A stretch of DNA of 64,000 nt from Ketobacter alkanivorans (GTDB lineage: Bacteria; Pseudomonadota; Gammaproteobacteria; Pseudomonadales; Ketobacteraceae), in contig NZ_CP022684.1 in the NCBI RefSeq assembly GCF_002863865.1, positions 248,001-312,000 of the forward strand. The letters run 5' to 3'. The translations under genes were made by a program, and so were the position numbers. Position 1 is the first letter of the stretch. Each line of letters opens with the position of its first letter. Below the pieces are notes generated by a model, which worked only from the letters and a program-made list of their open reading frames with translations, did not search any database and was not told where the DNA came from. Below are positions 15,967-24,727 of the stretch, in pieces.

Positions 15967-16947
15967 TTATCTAACCAGGCTGGGCCTGCCGATCATTTGC
16001 TGGTTCAGCCTCTCCAGCATACGATCCCGTTTCGTATTGCCATTAATCCGCAAAATGGCTTCGTGATACGCAGGTACGTTGGCCAATTTTCTCGGCAACA
16101 GTTTGTTGATCACTTTCAAAAAACGCTGAACACGCTTGGCAGTTCTCATATTGTTGGGCGTGGCTTGAGGTTGATCCAGCATCACTTGAATTGATTGAGG
16201 CAGTGATACGCACAAAAACGTCCATACAGGGGATCGTATGGGTCGTGGCAGGGTGTTTTCCAGAAAACTTCTTATAGCGAACCCAGCATCGGTTCTACCC
16301 AGTGTGTCCGATTGGCTCACCATAGCAATATAGTCCTCCACTTCCTGCCAGGTTTGCGGATGCATGTCTTCAGGGATACCAAAGCAAAACGCGTAACGAA
16401 TGGCTTCCTGACAGAACTGATCCAGCTGCTGTGGCGTCAAAGGCTTTATCAATGCCTGATATAATTTCACTCGGCTGTAGAAGGCCGTTACATGCACCCA
16501 AAGCAATGCATTAACTTCATTTGCCTGATAGTGATTGCCTGTCAGATGACGACCAGCGGGCTGAGACAACTCACCTTGCACCCGGCTATGCACCTTGAAT
16601 AGAGCTTTGGCTTTGTTCTGCACCATATTCAAATCGCCGTAGATGAGGGACCACAAATAAGTATAGGTCAGCTGGGCGCGCTGCTTGGGATCGGACATAA
16701 TTTTGGAATGTTCAAATACAGCAGTGGCGATCCATGGGTGGCACAGCTGCATCTGCACCGATTGAACGGCACCAAGGAAGTAAACCAGCGTATGGCGATT
16801 CACCTCCCAAAAAACGGAATCCGGACCAAACAATCCAACCTTGGGATCTCTCACAAATCCGGCAATACCATTTAAAAAAGGGCTGATTTCTTCTTCGGAA
16901 AGATAGGAAGGCGCAATTACTTCATTGTTATCGTGTGGAGTCTGCAT
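15967..16947 (-). CDS. MpaB-like oxygenase family protein (DUF2236)
   Basis: A 326-residue protein of the DUF2236/MpaB family, which includes fungal MpaB' oxygenase and the bacterial latex-clearing rubber oxygenase; many members bind haem b. Family-like segments are FGPDSVFWEVNRHTLVYFLG (residues 41-60), QLCHPWIATAVFEHS with a conserved His-Pro, and the helical RHLTGNHYQANEVNALLWVH with HxA/WVH near residue 150. No signal peptide is seen. The substrate is unknown; lipids or alkanes are plausible given the lipase neighbour. It is convergent with the TetR gene (67 nt apart) and carries operator copy 2 in front of it, at 52 bp. Confidence 0.82.
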   Translation of the reverse strand: MQTPHDNNEVIAPSYLSEEEISPFLNGIAGFVRDPKVGLFGPDSVFWEVNRHTLVYFLGAVQSVQMQLCHPWIATAVFEHSKIMSDPKQRAQLTYTYLWSLIYGDLNMVQNKAKALFKVHSRVQGELSQPAGRHLTGNHYQANEVNALLWVHVTAFYSRVKLYQALIKPLTPQQLDQFCQEAIRYAFCFGIPEDMHPQTWQEVEDYIAMVSQSDTLGRTDAGFAIRSFLENTLPRPIRSPVWTFLCVSLPQSIQVMLDQPQATPNNMRTAKRVQRFLKVINKLLPRKLANVPAYHEAILRINGNTKRDRMLERLNQQMIGRPSLVR

Positions 16948-16998
16948 ACTTCAGGATCCTTGTTTTTGTACTAGGTTGGGATCTTAAATGGAAAGCAC

Positions 16999-17036
16999 AT
17001 GATAATCCGAGCTAAAAGGCCGATAAACTCGGATAT
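16999..17036. promoter_or_regulatory. Palindromic operator copy 2, upstream of the MpaB-like gene
   Basis: Same architecture as copy 1: ATGATAATCCGAGCT (16999-17013), ten variable bases, TAAACTCGGATAT (17024-17036), giving ATCCGAG-N16-CTCGGAT. The shared bases are 28 of 38. It lies 52 bp ahead of the oxygenase start. The rest of the gap to 17408 shows no gene and no other clear signal. Confidence 0.72.
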
Positions 17037-17408
17037 AAAACAAGCTTCACCCACCCTTCTATCTCCTAGTAAATAATTGATATTATTGATCTTTTCCAGC
17101 TTCAGTCAATGTCGGGCCGACACCACCAAACGCCTGTTTACAGTCTTCGTTCGGGTTTTCTCAGCCAACTATTTCAGCTGATTGAAAGGAGTATCTCGAT
17201 CATTGCTTGGCTCAAGCGGCAAACACATTCATATACCAACCTGATAGGGTACATTAGGCACAGGCTGTATCTTACTCAGATATCCGCCCATTCTAAGATT
17301 TACTTCACTCTATACTTTCCTACAAAAGCTTTATCACAATAGTCGCAAATAGATGGTAAGCTCAGGCATGGTTCCACCATCGAGATGTTGCCAGTGAACG
17401 GAGTCACT

Positions 17409-18251
17409 ATGCTAGAAACGATCAAGCTCCAAACTGTGGAAGTGTTCAATACCGTAGTGGCACTATTGCCGACTTTCGCAGGTGCATTAGCATTGTTGTT
17501 ACTTGGTTGGATTCTCGCCAGGTTCTTAAAATTGTTGACAATTCGGCTTACCGGTTCGCTCAATAACCTACTAGCGCGGCGTTTTTACGGCTCTACGTTA
17601 GAGTTCGCGCGTCTCTCCCCTTCTTTACAACGCATCCTAAGTTCCGTGGTTTTTTGGGCGACAAATATCGTTTTTGTTGCAGTGGCGGTTCGAGTGGCGG
17701 GATTCACTGGCGCAGCGGTATGGCTTGAGCGGGTAGTTGTCTATTTGCCTTCACTGATCGGTGGTGGCCTTATTATTGTTGGCGGCGTTGTTGTTGGTGG
17801 CGTTACCCGAAAATTCATCAATCATGCGGCTCTAGCGGCAGAAATTGATAACGCGGAGCTATTGGGTCGTTTTTCCCAGTTCACTTTTGTCATTGTTGGG
17901 TTGGTTATAGGGCTGGGTCAGATAGGGGTAGATGTCACGCTCCTCATTCTGCTGTTTGGCATCGTGCTTGCCGCAATATTGACAGGGTTCTCCTTAGCGT
18001 TTGGCCTGGGTGCGAAGTCGATGGTTGAGAACCTCATTGCTAATCAACATATGAAGTTAATGATAAAGCCGGGCCAGCAGATAGTTTGTGGTTCCGTGCA
18101 AGGTCGAGTGCTTGAGTTTACGCCTACTTGCGTGGTACTTGAAACCATCGAAGGGCGCACATTGATCCCGGCAAAATTATGCATGGACCAAACGCTGGAT
18201 ATCATCATTACCGAGGTGAAGGATGAGCACAACAAATCCATTCAGCCTTGA
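17409..18251 (+). CDS. Mechanosensitive ion channel family protein (MscS-type, TM-helix repeats)
   Basis: Inner-membrane channel-like protein of about 280 residues. It has several hydrophobic helices, including the conserved TM-helix repeat type LLPTFAGALALLLLGWILAR and a second LPSLIGGGLIIVGGVVVGG. The pore-lining helix is followed by a short MscS-like beta domain (IKPGQQIVCGSVQGRVLEF). The channel-lining segment AFGLGAKSMVENLIANQ is typical. I chose ATG 17409 because GGAG lies 5 nt upstream; ATG 17385 is weaker. The gene overlaps the following MgtE-like gene by 29 nt, implying a shared role in ion or osmotic homeostasis. Confidence 0.86.
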   Translation: MLETIKLQTVEVFNTVVALLPTFAGALALLLLGWILARFLKLLTIRLTGSLNNLLARRFYGSTLEFARLSPSLQRILSSVVFWATNIVFVAVAVRVAGFTGAAVWLERVVVYLPSLIGGGLIIVGGVVVGGVTRKFINHAALAAEIDNAELLGRFSQFTFVIVGLVIGLGQIGVDVTLLILLFGIVLAAILTGFSLAFGLGAKSMVENLIANQHMKLMIKPGQQIVCGSVQGRVLEFTPTCVVLETIEGRTLIPAKLCMDQTLDIIITEVKDEHNKSIQP

Positions 18252-19080
18252 TTTTTTGTTACAGAAGCCTGGTAAAGCGGCGAGAGTGATTCAAACGCTT
18301 GATTCTCGTCAGGCTGCCCTTTATCTTTCAACCGTTCCCGTACGGGTGCTTGCTCCGGTCATCGAACGTATAGAAAGCTGGCCCGCAGCTAGAATTATTG
18401 AACTGATGCCGACCGAACAAAGCAGTGCCGTTCTGTGTAAGGTTAAATTTCCCGCCGCGGCCGCTGTGTTGAGATTAGTGGATGATTCAACGCGCAATGC
18501 CCTGCTAACAAATTTGCCAACACAGTTGACTCGCACTCTTAGCCGTTCGCTAAACTACCCTGACGACACTGTTGGTGCTTGGATGGATAGGTCTGCACCT
18601 CATTTTTCGCGGGATTTGTCGGTAGCTGAATGTGTTGCGTTACTCAGGCAATTAAACCAGACATTTGAACTTGTTGTCGCTGTAGATGACAATCATGGAA
18701 TCGATGGAATCATCCCGGTCAGCGCGCTGCTCATCAGTGAACCATCCCGAACGCTTAGAGAGTTGGCTGATCGTCAATGTGCTCCTTTAGTTGCGCAAGC
18801 CCGTTTGGCGAAAGTGAAAGATGTAGAGGAGTGGCAACGTTTTAATACTCTACCGGTAAGAGGTCGCAACGGTTCTTTTCTTGGTACCTTGAGTCGTCAA
18901 ACACTTTACCATGCACTGGATAAGGACAGCCCTGCTCCATCTGTGCCGCTGCGCGACTCTTTGCTTGCGCATTTGAGCAGAGCAATGATGGCCAGCGTTT
19001 CAGGTTTGTTGTCGATTTTAGTCAATAAACGAGGAAGAGTGAGCCTAGGTGGGGATGATAATAATGAACTCAACCACTGA
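18223..19080 (+). CDS. Soluble MgtE N-domain/CBS protein without transport domain
   Basis: A 285-residue protein resembling only the cytoplasmic half of MgtE. The N-terminal helical superhelix has repeats such as LSTVPVRVLAPVIERIESW and LPTQLTRTLSRSLNYPD. After this comes the linker GAWMDRSAPHFSRDLSVAEC, equivalent to the MgtE CBS entry, and a degenerate CBS pair (VVAVDDNHGIDGIIPVSALL; LPVRGRNGSFLGTL). It lacks the five membrane helices of MgtE, with only one weak hydrophobic stretch near the end (AMMASVSGLLSILV). It sits between the channel gene (29-nt overlap) and full-length mgtE (17-nt overlap). A regulatory or heteromeric subunit is plausible; no precedent is known to me. Confidence 0.8.
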   Translation: MSTTNPFSLDFLLQKPGKAARVIQTLDSRQAALYLSTVPVRVLAPVIERIESWPAARIIELMPTEQSSAVLCKVKFPAAAAVLRLVDDSTRNALLTNLPTQLTRTLSRSLNYPDDTVGAWMDRSAPHFSRDLSVAECVALLRQLNQTFELVVAVDDNHGIDGIIPVSALLISEPSRTLRELADRQCAPLVAQARLAKVKDVEEWQRFNTLPVRGRNGSFLGTLSRQTLYHALDKDSPAPSVPLRDSLLAHLSRAMMASVSGLLSILVNKRGRVSLGGDDNNELNH

Positions 19081-20389
19081 AACTGAGGTATTAATCGATG
19101 CGGTCGATGACATATTGACGCATCGTTTTCTGCTCGATTACCCCAGAGACGCTGCGCAGATTATTGAAGAGTCAGACGTAACTGCTGTTGCGGATGTATT
19201 AAGTAATCAAGATATCTATGTTCAGCTTCCAGCGTGGCAGCAATTGGTTCCCCACGCAGCATCACGGTTGCTTGATGCAATGCCTGTGGATGTCTGCCAG
19301 AAAATACTTACCGAATTACCGCCACATTATACAGTGAAAGTGCTGGGGCAGTTCGATGAGGCGCGTCAGCAGGAGTTCTTGAACCTTTTGAGCCCTGGAA
19401 TTCAAAAGGAGTTGAATGATCTAATGAGCTACCCGAATGAGTGCGCGGGCAGGCTTATGGATACTCGTATTACGCATTTTCGCGGTGATATGACGGCCGA
19501 AAAAACCTTATCAATTTTACGTAACTCGAAATTGAAAACGGCAAGAGCGCTGTTCTTGGTGGATAATGATGGCCGTCTTACAAGTAAAGTGCATTTGCAG
19601 GATGTTGCTGTTGCTGATCCGAATACTCCACTGCATACGCTAGCGCAGCCCATTGTAACTGCAGTGCAAAGCATGGCTCCCAATGAAGAAGTCACAGAAC
19701 TATTTGAAAGCCAGCAGCTGTTAGACTTGCCAGTAGTTGATCTTGATAACCATCTTTTAGGAATCATCTATCACGCTAATCTTTTAAAGGCATCACAGCA
19801 AGAGCTTTCATCTGATCTGTTAGCAATGGTTGGTGCCAGCAGGGAAGAAAGGGCTCTGTCTACGCCTTTTTTCGCGGTAAAGAAAAGGATGCCTTGGTTA
19901 CAGATTAATTTAATCACGGCATTTATGGCTGCTTCTGTAGTAGGAATCTTCGAGAACACGATTGCTCAGTTTACTGCATTGGCTGTGTTGCTTCCGGTGG
20001 TTGCCGGCCAATCCGGTAATGCTGGTGCTCAGGCGTTAGCGGTTACCATGCGAGGCCTTGCGCTACGTGAAATCACTATTCGCCAGTGGGGTTTAGTGAT
20101 GTGGAAAGAAGTAAGCACTGGATTGATGAACGGGCTTTGCATAGCGCTTACTTGCGGAATCGGTGTTTATGTTTGGAGTCAATCATTAGGATTGGTAATT
20201 GTAATTTGTTCATCCATGATTCTTGCAATGATTGCGGCGGGATTTGCAGGAGCCTTGGTGCCTATAATGCTAGTGAGGCTTGGGCAGGATCCTGCACAAG
20301 CCTCTTCGATCATACTGACTACAGTAACGGATATCGCGGGTTTTTTCGCCTTTTTAGGCATTGCCACGTTGCTGTCTGGAATGCTTTAG
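19064..20389 (+). CDS. mgtE: Magnesium transporter MgtE
   Basis: Mg2+ channel of the inner membrane, about 441 residues. Cytosolic N domain first (about 1-130), then a CBS pair (SYPNECAGRLMDTRITHFRG, then a second CBS with SMAPNEEVTELFESQQ). The membrane domain follows from about residue 265, with five helices and the conserved AVLLPVVAGQSGNAGAQALA motif. The last helix includes TTVTDIAGFFAFLGIATLL, with the Asp expected near the pore. Three in-frame starts exist (GTG 19049, ATG 19055, ATG 19064); I prefer 19064, at a better distance from AGGTGGGG. Its stop overlaps the convergent rimK-like stop by 4 nt. Confidence 0.9.
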   Translation: MNSTTETEVLIDAVDDILTHRFLLDYPRDAAQIIEESDVTAVADVLSNQDIYVQLPAWQQLVPHAASRLLDAMPVDVCQKILTELPPHYTVKVLGQFDEARQQEFLNLLSPGIQKELNDLMSYPNECAGRLMDTRITHFRGDMTAEKTLSILRNSKLKTARALFLVDNDGRLTSKVHLQDVAVADPNTPLHTLAQPIVTAVQSMAPNEEVTELFESQQLLDLPVVDLDNHLLGIIYHANLLKASQQELSSDLLAMVGASREERALSTPFFAVKKRMPWLQINLITAFMAASVVGIFENTIAQFTALAVLLPVVAGQSGNAGAQALAVTMRGLALREITIRQWGLVMWKEVSTGLMNGLCIALTCGIGVYVWSQSLGLVIVICSSMILAMIAAGFAGALVPIMLVRLGQDPAQASSIILTTVTDIAGFFAFLGIATLLSGML

Positions 20390-21597
20390 GCATCTTCTGG
20401 GCCAGTGTCCTCAGGCAGATGAGCAGGCAAATCTGCTATATCAGGTCGGCGACGACGACGTGTTTTTGCAGGCACCAGCTCGCGCATGGATTCAAGTTTA
20501 CCAAAACAGAGTAATTTGTCTTTAGCTTCCAATGCGCGCTCTGGCTTTGGATTCGGGATGGTTTTCGCGCCCCGGTAGAGCGTGAGCACGTTAATGTCCT
20601 GCTCACGCAGTTTGGTATCTTGAATGCTGGTGCCTACGAATTTCGATCCGTCTGGTATATAGATTTCACTTACTCCGTAGCCTTTGCTTACTGTGAGTCT
20701 TTGTCGAACATCAATTTCGGGGAAGTCTACTTGGGCCGCAATGTATTCTATAACTGCGCCCGCAACGTCCAAGCCAGTGCACTTTTCGATGCCTTCCAAT
20801 CCAGGCGATGAATTGACTTCCATGATCTGAGGGCCGGTTTTACCTTCCAGCATATCTACGCCGGCTACCCTTAGGCCCATAATTTGCGCTGCGCGAACAG
20901 CTGTTTCGATATACTCATCTGGCAGGTCAACCGCTTCGGCAACGCCGCCACGATGAACGTTACTGCGAAATTCCTGGCCTTGGGCAACGCGTCTCATGGC
21001 TGCAACAACTCGATCACCAACTACAAAAGCTCTTATATCCTTACCTTTGCTTTCCGCCACAAACTTCTGAATAAGCACGTTTTGCTTTTGGCTTTGCAAT
21101 AATTCGATAATGGATTCTGCCGCTTTAACCGATTCTGCCAAAAGAACGCCGATGCCCTGAGTACCTTCGATCAATTTAATGATGACCGGTGCCCCGCCTA
21201 CTCGCTCAATGGCAGGCAAAACATCCCGTTTATCTCGGACAAATGTTGTGCGTGGAATGCCGATATGATGCCGACTTAAAATCTGCAGGCTGCGAAGTTT
21301 ATCGCGAGAATTACTGATGCCATGGGCTGTATTAGCACAGAACACATCCATTTCTTGGAATTGCCTTACAACGGCTGTTCCATAGTAGGTTATGGAAGCA
21401 CCGATACGGGGTAATACAGCATCGTAGTCATCCAGGGGCTTTTGGCGATAATAAAGATCAGGCACACCTCGCTGGAGATCAATGGCAAATTTCAACGTAT
21501 TGAGCACTTTCACATCGTGGCCACGTTGTAGAGCGGCCTCTTTAAATCGAATAGTGCTGTATGCGTTTGGCCCGCAGGACAATATGGCAAGTTTCAT
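20386..21597 (-). CDS. rimK: RimK-type ATP-grasp ligase with C-terminal TrkA-C domain
   Basis: ATP-grasp enzyme adding glutamate residues to ribosomal protein S6 in the best-known members. The N-terminal 300 residues match RimK: MKLAILSCGPNAYSTIRFKE, GAPVIIKLIEGTQGIGVLL (ATP loop) and the metal-binding QIMEVNSSPGLEGIE. Residues about 305-380 form an extra RCK_C/TrkA-C-like domain (VSEIYIPDGSKFVGTSIQDT and onward to KLLCFGKLESM). The whole protein is 403 residues against about 300 for E. coli RimK. It is the last gene of an operon with the protease-like rimB and a Cys-rich protein. The TrkA-C addition suggests allosteric control by a small ligand, which is inference. Confidence 0.88.
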   Translation of the reverse strand: MKLAILSCGPNAYSTIRFKEAALQRGHDVKVLNTLKFAIDLQRGVPDLYYRQKPLDDYDAVLPRIGASITYYGTAVVRQFQEMDVFCANTAHGISNSRDKLRSLQILSRHHIGIPRTTFVRDKRDVLPAIERVGGAPVIIKLIEGTQGIGVLLAESVKAAESIIELLQSQKQNVLIQKFVAESKGKDIRAFVVGDRVVAAMRRVAQGQEFRSNVHRGGVAEAVDLPDEYIETAVRAAQIMGLRVAGVDMLEGKTGPQIMEVNSSPGLEGIEKCTGLDVAGAVIEYIAAQVDFPEIDVRQRLTVSKGYGVSEIYIPDGSKFVGTSIQDTKLREQDINVLTLYRGAKTIPNPKPERALEAKDKLLCFGKLESMRELVPAKTRRRRRPDIADLPAHLPEDTGPEDA

Positions 21598-21616
21598 TAA
21601 TCTATGCTCCTAGCTT

Positions 21617-22060
21617 TTAATTATTTTTCGACAAAAGAAATTCATCACCTGGATCAACCAATATTCGACCGTTCATGGCTTCTCTACCCAACAGCATCAG
21701 GTTGGTCATTGTCGAGCGATCCGTTAAGGTTAGCTTAATCTTCCAGACTTTTCCGCCAAGCTGAATGTCAGTTCTGATCACTACACGCTTTTCTTTGTCT
21801 GCGGATGAACTCTTAACTATTTTTTTACCCTTTAAGGGGGCAGTGGTCGTCACGATTCTATCGACATTGTGAACGTCCGGGTGGATGTCAAACTTAACCC
21901 AAGCCTTGCCATCTTTCTCAAATTCTTCAATATTATCCACATGCAAAGACGACGTAGCTGCTCCTGTATCTACTCTCATTTGTAGATCCGTTAGGCCAAG
22001 TTCGGGTAGATCGCAGCATTCCAGCGCACCTACTACCATTTTATTTGCTTTCTTTTTCAT
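21617..22060 (-). CDS. rimB: RimB-type retropepsin-like protease (ATP-dependent zinc protease family)
   Basis: Small aspartyl-protease-like protein of about 147 residues. It has the retropepsin signature LQMRVDTGAATSSLHVDN (Asp-Thr-Gly-Ala) near residue 25, and the closing LMLLGREAMNGRILVDPG region. In Pseudomonas the RimB protein is encoded next to RimK and acts in removing S6 glutamate tags. Here it lies 20 nt upstream of rimK. Several starts are possible: ATG 22060 gives the usual family start (MKKKANKMVVGALECC), ATG 22096 adds 12 residues, and the farthest ATG 22168 would overlap the upstream gene by 32 nt. Confidence 0.82.
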   Translation of the reverse strand: MKKKANKMVVGALECCDLPELGLTDLQMRVDTGAATSSLHVDNIEEFEKDGKAWVKFDIHPDVHNVDRIVTTTAPLKGKKIVKSSSADKEKRVVIRTDIQLGGKVWKIKLTLTDRSTMTNLMLLGREAMNGRILVDPGDEFLLSKNN

Positions 22061-22136
22061 GCTGTTGTGACCTGATAAATATAGATATGGTGACATCTTG
22101 CCATACTGCGGATTGTTTAGAAACTTTGCCCGTGCA

Positions 22137-23108
22137 CTATGGTTTGATGTCCAGTCTGTTCTCGCCATTAATCAGTGTGATGCTAACAACCTTGTTGAAA
22201 TCGATTGCCTCATAGCGATTCCAGTTAGTATTAGATCGTTGTATTACTAAAGTTACGCCCTTTTCACTATCATTCTCAGCCATCCTCGTCTGATGGCTTT
22301 TTACTTCATCACAAAAATATACATTGCACACATCTGAACGCATCGCTTTGGGGAGTGCGCAGCCGGATTCTGTTTGATTGATGCAGGAATGATCGATGCT
22401 GTGATCAGGAATGTGGGAAAGATAGCTGTTCAGTATTGATTGGGCCGTTAGATCTGGGTCTTTATCCATTAGCCGCCTGATGGTTACCGCGCTGATAAAA
22501 CCGTGGTCTCCACCGGTTGAGCAACAACCGCCTTTGCATAGTCCGCATAGTGTATCGGAGGCAGCACTGATATGGGGATGAGACTGCAAGAACTCGTCTT
22601 GTTGTTTTAAGCGTTCGTGGGCATCGTAGTGCTGATCTCTAACGGCATCATCCGCGTTGCTGTACTGAACGGCCTCCTCTATGGTTTCTTCCAAGTGCTT
22701 TTGATACTGGGCTTTTCGTGCAGAGGATAGCGGCACTGTATGTGCCAGGCCCGTGGGTATCATAACCAGTTTGATTTGTTCAGGTGGGATGGATTTATCT
22801 GTGTTGATATAGGCATCCAATATCTTCTGATTATCGAGGGCTTCGTGGGCATCAATACTGTCGGCATGACGTTTGTCATGCTCTTCTTTAGCTTTTCGTT
22901 CTAATATTAACTTTTTCCGAAACTCAAAATGTGGTTTATACAATGTAGGATTCATTGTGAATCGTTGATTGTAAAGCTGTTTGCACTCGAAGTTCTGACA
23001 TACGGTACTGGCATGATTGAAGTCAGTTTGATGGGTGATCTCACAGCAACAGACTTCACACTGTGCAGTCTGTCCAGACGGTTGGTTGGAAATATTGAAA
23101 TTAACCAT
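22137..23108 (-). CDS. Cys-rich protein of unknown function upstream of rimB-rimK
   Basis: A 323-residue soluble protein without signal peptide or membrane helix. Three cysteine groups stand out. Near the N-terminus is QCEVCCCEITHQTDFNH with a later VCQNFEC. In the middle is CGLCKGGCCSTGGDHGFISA (residues about 185-205). Then comes DHSCINQTESGCALPKAMRS followed by DVCNVYFCDE. The middle and late groups resemble the cysteine-cluster family related to YkgJ, which is thought to bind zinc or iron. The segment between is helical and charged. It is the first gene of the rimB-rimK operon, in the position occupied by the small RimA in Pseudomonas, but no similarity to RimA is visible. Substrate or partner is unknown. 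Confidence 0.75.
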   Translation of the reverse strand: MVNFNISNQPSGQTAQCEVCCCEITHQTDFNHASTVCQNFECKQLYNQRFTMNPTLYKPHFEFRKKLILERKAKEEHDKRHADSIDAHEALDNQKILDAYINTDKSIPPEQIKLVMIPTGLAHTVPLSSARKAQYQKHLEETIEEAVQYSNADDAVRDQHYDAHERLKQQDEFLQSHPHISAASDTLCGLCKGGCCSTGGDHGFISAVTIRRLMDKDPDLTAQSILNSYLSHIPDHSIDHSCINQTESGCALPKAMRSDVCNVYFCDEVKSHQTRMAENDSEKGVTLVIQRSNTNWNRYEAIDFNKVVSITLINGENRLDIKP

Positions 23109-23240
23109 GCTTATCTGCTCTATCTTTGTCGAGTAACTAAGCGTTTACCTCATCTGGATCAATAACTTGGTGATTGATGAGAGCTAATCTCTAGGGGCAT
23201 CGCGGTACAGCTGAAACGAGTATAAAACGGGTGGTTGCTA

Positions 23241-24395
23241 ATGGAAAACAGATTTGTGCGAGTGATTGATTATCCTTTTCGAATATTCTTCCTCTCTGCT
23301 GGGTGTTGGGCCGTTTTGGTTATTCCATTGTGGGTGTTGGGTGTGACGGGAGCAGCGTCGCTGCCCACTGCCCTGCCCTTATTAAGTTGGCATCAGCACG
23401 AAATGTTATTTGGGTTTCTAAACCCGGCGATTGCTGGCTTTTTATTGACGGCGGTTTGTGTCTGGACAGGCACAGATCGGACCCACGGCACACCTCTGTT
23501 GATATTGTGGCTGCTATGGTTGTGCGGTCGGCTGGTGATGCTGTTCGATCTGGGGCTGCCTCCATTTGTGGTGGTGGCCATAAATTTACTGTTCTTGCCC
23601 ATGGTGATTCTGGATGCCGGGCGCCGTGTATGGCAGGTTCGCCAAAGACGACAGTATGTCCTATTGGGTGCACTAGCGATGGTGTGGGCGGCAGAATGCG
23701 GCTTGTTGTTGTTCCCTATGGGTGGTTTCGATAAAAGTGCCATGATCATTATTTTTGCCGTTATGGCGGTGATTGGTGGCAGAATCACGCCTGGATTTTC
23801 TGCTGGCTGGTTGCGTCAGCGGGGTGGTAATGCCGATGCCGTGTACAGCAGCACGGTGCTGGATCTTATTGCGTTGATCGCTACTTTGGCGCTGGGCGTG
23901 TTGTTGCTTACGCCTTGGGATCTTGTCATTTTGGTCTGTGCGGTTGCCTGTGGCTTGCTGCATCTGGTCAGAATTGTGTTATGGCGCGGCTGGCTGGTAA
24001 GGAGCGAGCCACTGTTGTGGATATTGCATCTGGCATTACTTTGGATTCCCATTTCGTTGTTTATGTTGGCACTGGGTATTGCTGGATGGATACCGGCAAA
24101 CTTGTGGCTACATGGTGGCGGCATCGGCGCCATAGCCACACTAATACTGGGGGTTATGTCCCGCGTGTCTCTTGGCCATACTGGTCGTCCACTGGTGCTG
24201 CCTCAGGGGATGGTTTCTGCCTTTGTGCTCATTCAGTTGTGCGTTTTGGTTAGGATTGTGACTGGGCTGGGCGCTGTCGATTGGCGCCTGGGCATTAGCA
24301 TTACGGCGTTGTTATGGGTGATTCCATTTGCGTTATTTGTGTGGCGATACGCTTCGGTTCTGACTTCTGCCAGGGCCGATGGCAAACCGGGCTGA
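23241..24395 (+). CDS. nnrS: NnrS family membrane protein
   Basis: Inner-membrane haem- and copper-associated protein linked to nitric oxide or nitrosative stress in other bacteria. The protein has 384 residues and about twelve hydrophobic helices, as the family requires. Conserved family segments are LSWHQHEMLFGFLNPAIAGF (His-x-His region) and IIFAVMAVIGGRITPGFSAG, plus ATLILGVMSRVSLGHTGRPL near the end. ATG 23241 is preceded by a TTG in frame at 23235 that I do not favour. No denitrification genes are adjacent. Confidence 0.9.
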   Translation: MENRFVRVIDYPFRIFFLSAGCWAVLVIPLWVLGVTGAASLPTALPLLSWHQHEMLFGFLNPAIAGFLLTAVCVWTGTDRTHGTPLLILWLLWLCGRLVMLFDLGLPPFVVVAINLLFLPMVILDAGRRVWQVRQRRQYVLLGALAMVWAAECGLLLFPMGGFDKSAMIIIFAVMAVIGGRITPGFSAGWLRQRGGNADAVYSSTVLDLIALIATLALGVLLLTPWDLVILVCAVACGLLHLVRIVLWRGWLVRSEPLLWILHLALLWIPISLFMLALGIAGWIPANLWLHGGGIGAIATLILGVMSRVSLGHTGRPLVLPQGMVSAFVLIQLCVLVRIVTGLGAVDWRLGISITALLWVIPFALFVWRYASVLTSARADGKPG

Positions 24396-24475
24396 TGTTG
24401 TCGTTACATTGATAGTAATCAATAAGTTGGTTTTGGGTTGATATAACCTATGAGTAACATTTAGGAGGAGTTTTC

Positions 24476-24712
24476 ATGACGATTGATCTTCAGGCGAAGA
24501 AGGCCGAGTTATTGAGTAAAAGAGAGGAGCTATTGAATCGGCTGGATGCGATTAAAAAGGATTACGCCAATGGCCTGTCGGCCGATTCTGAGGAGCAGGC
24601 TTTACAGCTTGAAAACGCTGAGGTTCTGGCTGAGATAAGCCGGGTAACCAATGAGGACTTGCAGAAGGTAACGCAGGCAATCGAGCGTATCGAACATGAG
24701 CTTGCTCAATAA
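24476..24712 (+). CDS. Small coiled-coil protein, unknown function
   Basis: A 78-residue acidic, almost entirely helical protein (LLSKREELLNRLDAIKKDY and EVLAEISRVTNEDLQKVTQA) that should form a coiled coil. It resembles the N-terminal coiled-coil part of DksA/TraR proteins but has no Cys4 zinc motif. A near-perfect ribosome-binding site (TAGGAGGAG) lies 6 nt ahead of the ATG, suggesting strong translation. It follows nnrS by 80 bp and ends 16 bp before the convergent cyclase gene. Function is not known. Confidence 0.75.
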   Translation: MTIDLQAKKAELLSKREELLNRLDAIKKDYANGLSADSEEQALQLENAEVLAEISRVTNEDLQKVTQAIERIEHELAQ

Positions 24713-24727
24713 GGCTCCTCAACTGGG

